Below are positions 62,688-64,000 of a DNA stretch of 64,000 nt, piece by piece (the first letter of the stretch is position 1; each line of letters opens with the position of its first letter). The translations under genes were made by a program, and so were the position numbers. The stretch spans positions 13,268,052-13,332,051 of the forward strand of contig NC_088776.1 in NCBI RefSeq assembly GCF_954871325.1, read 5' to 3'. The stretch comes from Gordionus sp. m RMFG-2023. Its lineage: Eukaryota > Nematomorpha > Gordioida > Chordodea > Parachordodidae. The notes beneath the pieces were generated by a model. That model did no database searches, had not been told where the DNA came from, and saw nothing but the letters and a program-made list of their open reading frames with translations.

Positions 62688-63191
62688 TATTTGGGATTAT
62701 TTATACAACATTTATTTATAAACCATGACAATATATGGATCCGGTTATCATATTATAATAGATGTTATGGGTGTTAGATAGTTAACCTTCACCCAATATT
62801 ATATTATTCACAAATATATATAACATTATAAAAAATATCTAATTAATGAATATACTAATTTATAATATACAAATAATATAATATGATATATTCATACATA
62901 TATTTCCATAATATCTATAATAACTATGACAATATATGGATCCGGTTATCATATTATAATAGATGCTATGGGTGTTAGATAGTTAACCTTCACCCAATAT
63001 TGTAATATTCACAAATATATATAACATTATAAAAAATATATAATTAATGAATATACTAATTTATAATATACAAATAATATAATATGATATATTCATACTT
63101 CCATAATAGCTATAATAACTATATACATAAACATATACCAATGATATAGTTATATATATATCATTGATGTATACTTTCCACATTACTACAA
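62688..63191 (+). repeat. Direct repeat, right copy with 201-bp internal tandem duplication
   Basis: Matches the left copy at 61062-61321 but carries the core (GACAATATATGGATCCGGTT to TATGATATATTCATAC) twice, with a period of 201 bp (the first core starts about 62725, the second about 62926). The two cores are nearly identical, while the left copy at 61 kb is more diverged. Ends ACTTTCCACATTACTACA. Confidence 0.7.
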
Positions 63192-64000
63192 TAGATGTAT
63201 AAAATAAAATAATTTTTTATGTGGATGGATCAAGGGCATATGAAAAAGACGGACTGAAATATCACTAGTATTTTAAAGACGAACCGGAGTTTTTAACAAT
63301 TTATTGAATCAAGTTTTGTAAAATGCTTGATATGAAAAAGGGAAAAAACTTTTTGGGTGTTTAGTTCAAATGGATAATGAATTCGATCAATTGTCAAGTG
63401 AAAACAATTTTGTTTGAAGGTATCTAGAATTTAATAATATATATTAAATTTTATTCATTTATGATAAAACCAAATGCAATGGATATGATTATTTAAATCT
63501 TTAGAATATTCATACAAAAGAGAACGTTTCTCACCACTAAACAGTTATGTTAGTTCTTTCTAAGAAATGTTAGCAAAATATAAACTAGATTATAATTAAT
63601 TTAATTTGGAATCCTTGCGTGAAAACATACCAATCAATTCACACTATTAAAATAAAAAAACCAACTTTTCCTACACCACCAGCTATTAATAAAAAATGCA
63701 GATGATGGAATAGCAAGATTAAAAATTTATTCATTATATTTAATATATGTTTTAGATGGTCAACAGGACAGGACAACATGACTTTCAATTTATTCAAAAT
63801 ACTAACATCAATACATTAAAAATTGCTTCATAAAGTAATTAATAAGCACAATTCTCGGGTATAGAGTTTAGTTTTGCCCAATTCTTTTTATTATAGTCTA
63901 TAGAGGTTTAATTAATGTCATTGGGTTTAAGCAATAGTCTTAGGACTATTTCGCGTACGTGAGGGTTGTCCACAAAGGTATGAAAGGCTCTTCTTTTTTT
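63192..64000. other. Right edge of window, no gene seen
   Basis: AT-rich, with no supported coding or RNA feature and no clear repeat relation to the rest of the window. Confidence 0.45.

Noticed and set aside
1-64000. CRISPR arrays, operons, bacterial promoters, tRNA or rRNA genes
   Set aside because: The DNA is clearly eukaryotic. No regularly spaced short repeats of that type and no convincing cloverleaf or rRNA sequence were seen by eye.

Overview
The window is strongly AT-rich animal DNA. It carries spliceosomal introns, a metazoan-type fused pyrimidine-synthesis gene, a chitin-binding (CBM14/peritrophin) gene and dense hAT DNA transposons. An intron-rich invertebrate is the best reading. 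CBM14 tandem domains lean toward a protostome, but nothing here fixes the phylum.

Layout. (1) Positions 890-31473, minus strand: most of CAD, the multifunctional protein for the first steps of de novo UMP synthesis. I place 33 exons, all phase-consistent, coding 2,120 codons in order: glutaminase, linker, CPSase A, CPSase B, MGS-like allosteric domain, dihydroorotase. The aspartate transcarbamoylase end is not in the window. The introns hold a foldback element with a retroelement-derived reading frame in its loop (3.2-3.9 kb), several hAT-type MITEs, and a hAT nested in another hAT (26.7-29.7 kb). (2) Positions 32.4-46.4 kb, just upstream of the CAD start: a transposon pile. A BED-finger hAT (32368-40173) is interrupted by two MITEs and one gene-less LTR element. 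A core-deleted TTF-type hAT (40205-42609) follows, then a long TTF-type hAT with most of its transposase (42619-46439) that looks like the parent family of the two MITEs. (3) Positions 48.4-50.1 kb: a partial hAT of the same family as the intronic one. (4) Positions 50725-51147: a small intronless BTB/POZ gene. (5) Positions 54228-55325: a two-exon gene for a protein with two CBM14 chitin-binding domains. (6) Positions 56.85-59.75 kb: a MITE abutting a second core-deleted TTF-type hAT. (7) Positions 61.06-63.19 kb: long direct repeats around a 40-bp minisatellite.

CAD is the only pathway gene; the BTB and CBM14 genes show no functional link to it. The window is shaped mainly by hAT transposition: I could place exact ends and 8-bp target duplications, perfect or near-perfect, for most elements. 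Two points stand out. At two loci a CAGGCG-type element and a GGCGTAGC-type element sit exactly 9 bp apart, with target duplications offset by one base. And CAD 5' splice sites almost never carry the usual G at intron position 5. I found no evidence of a wholly new multi-gene system.
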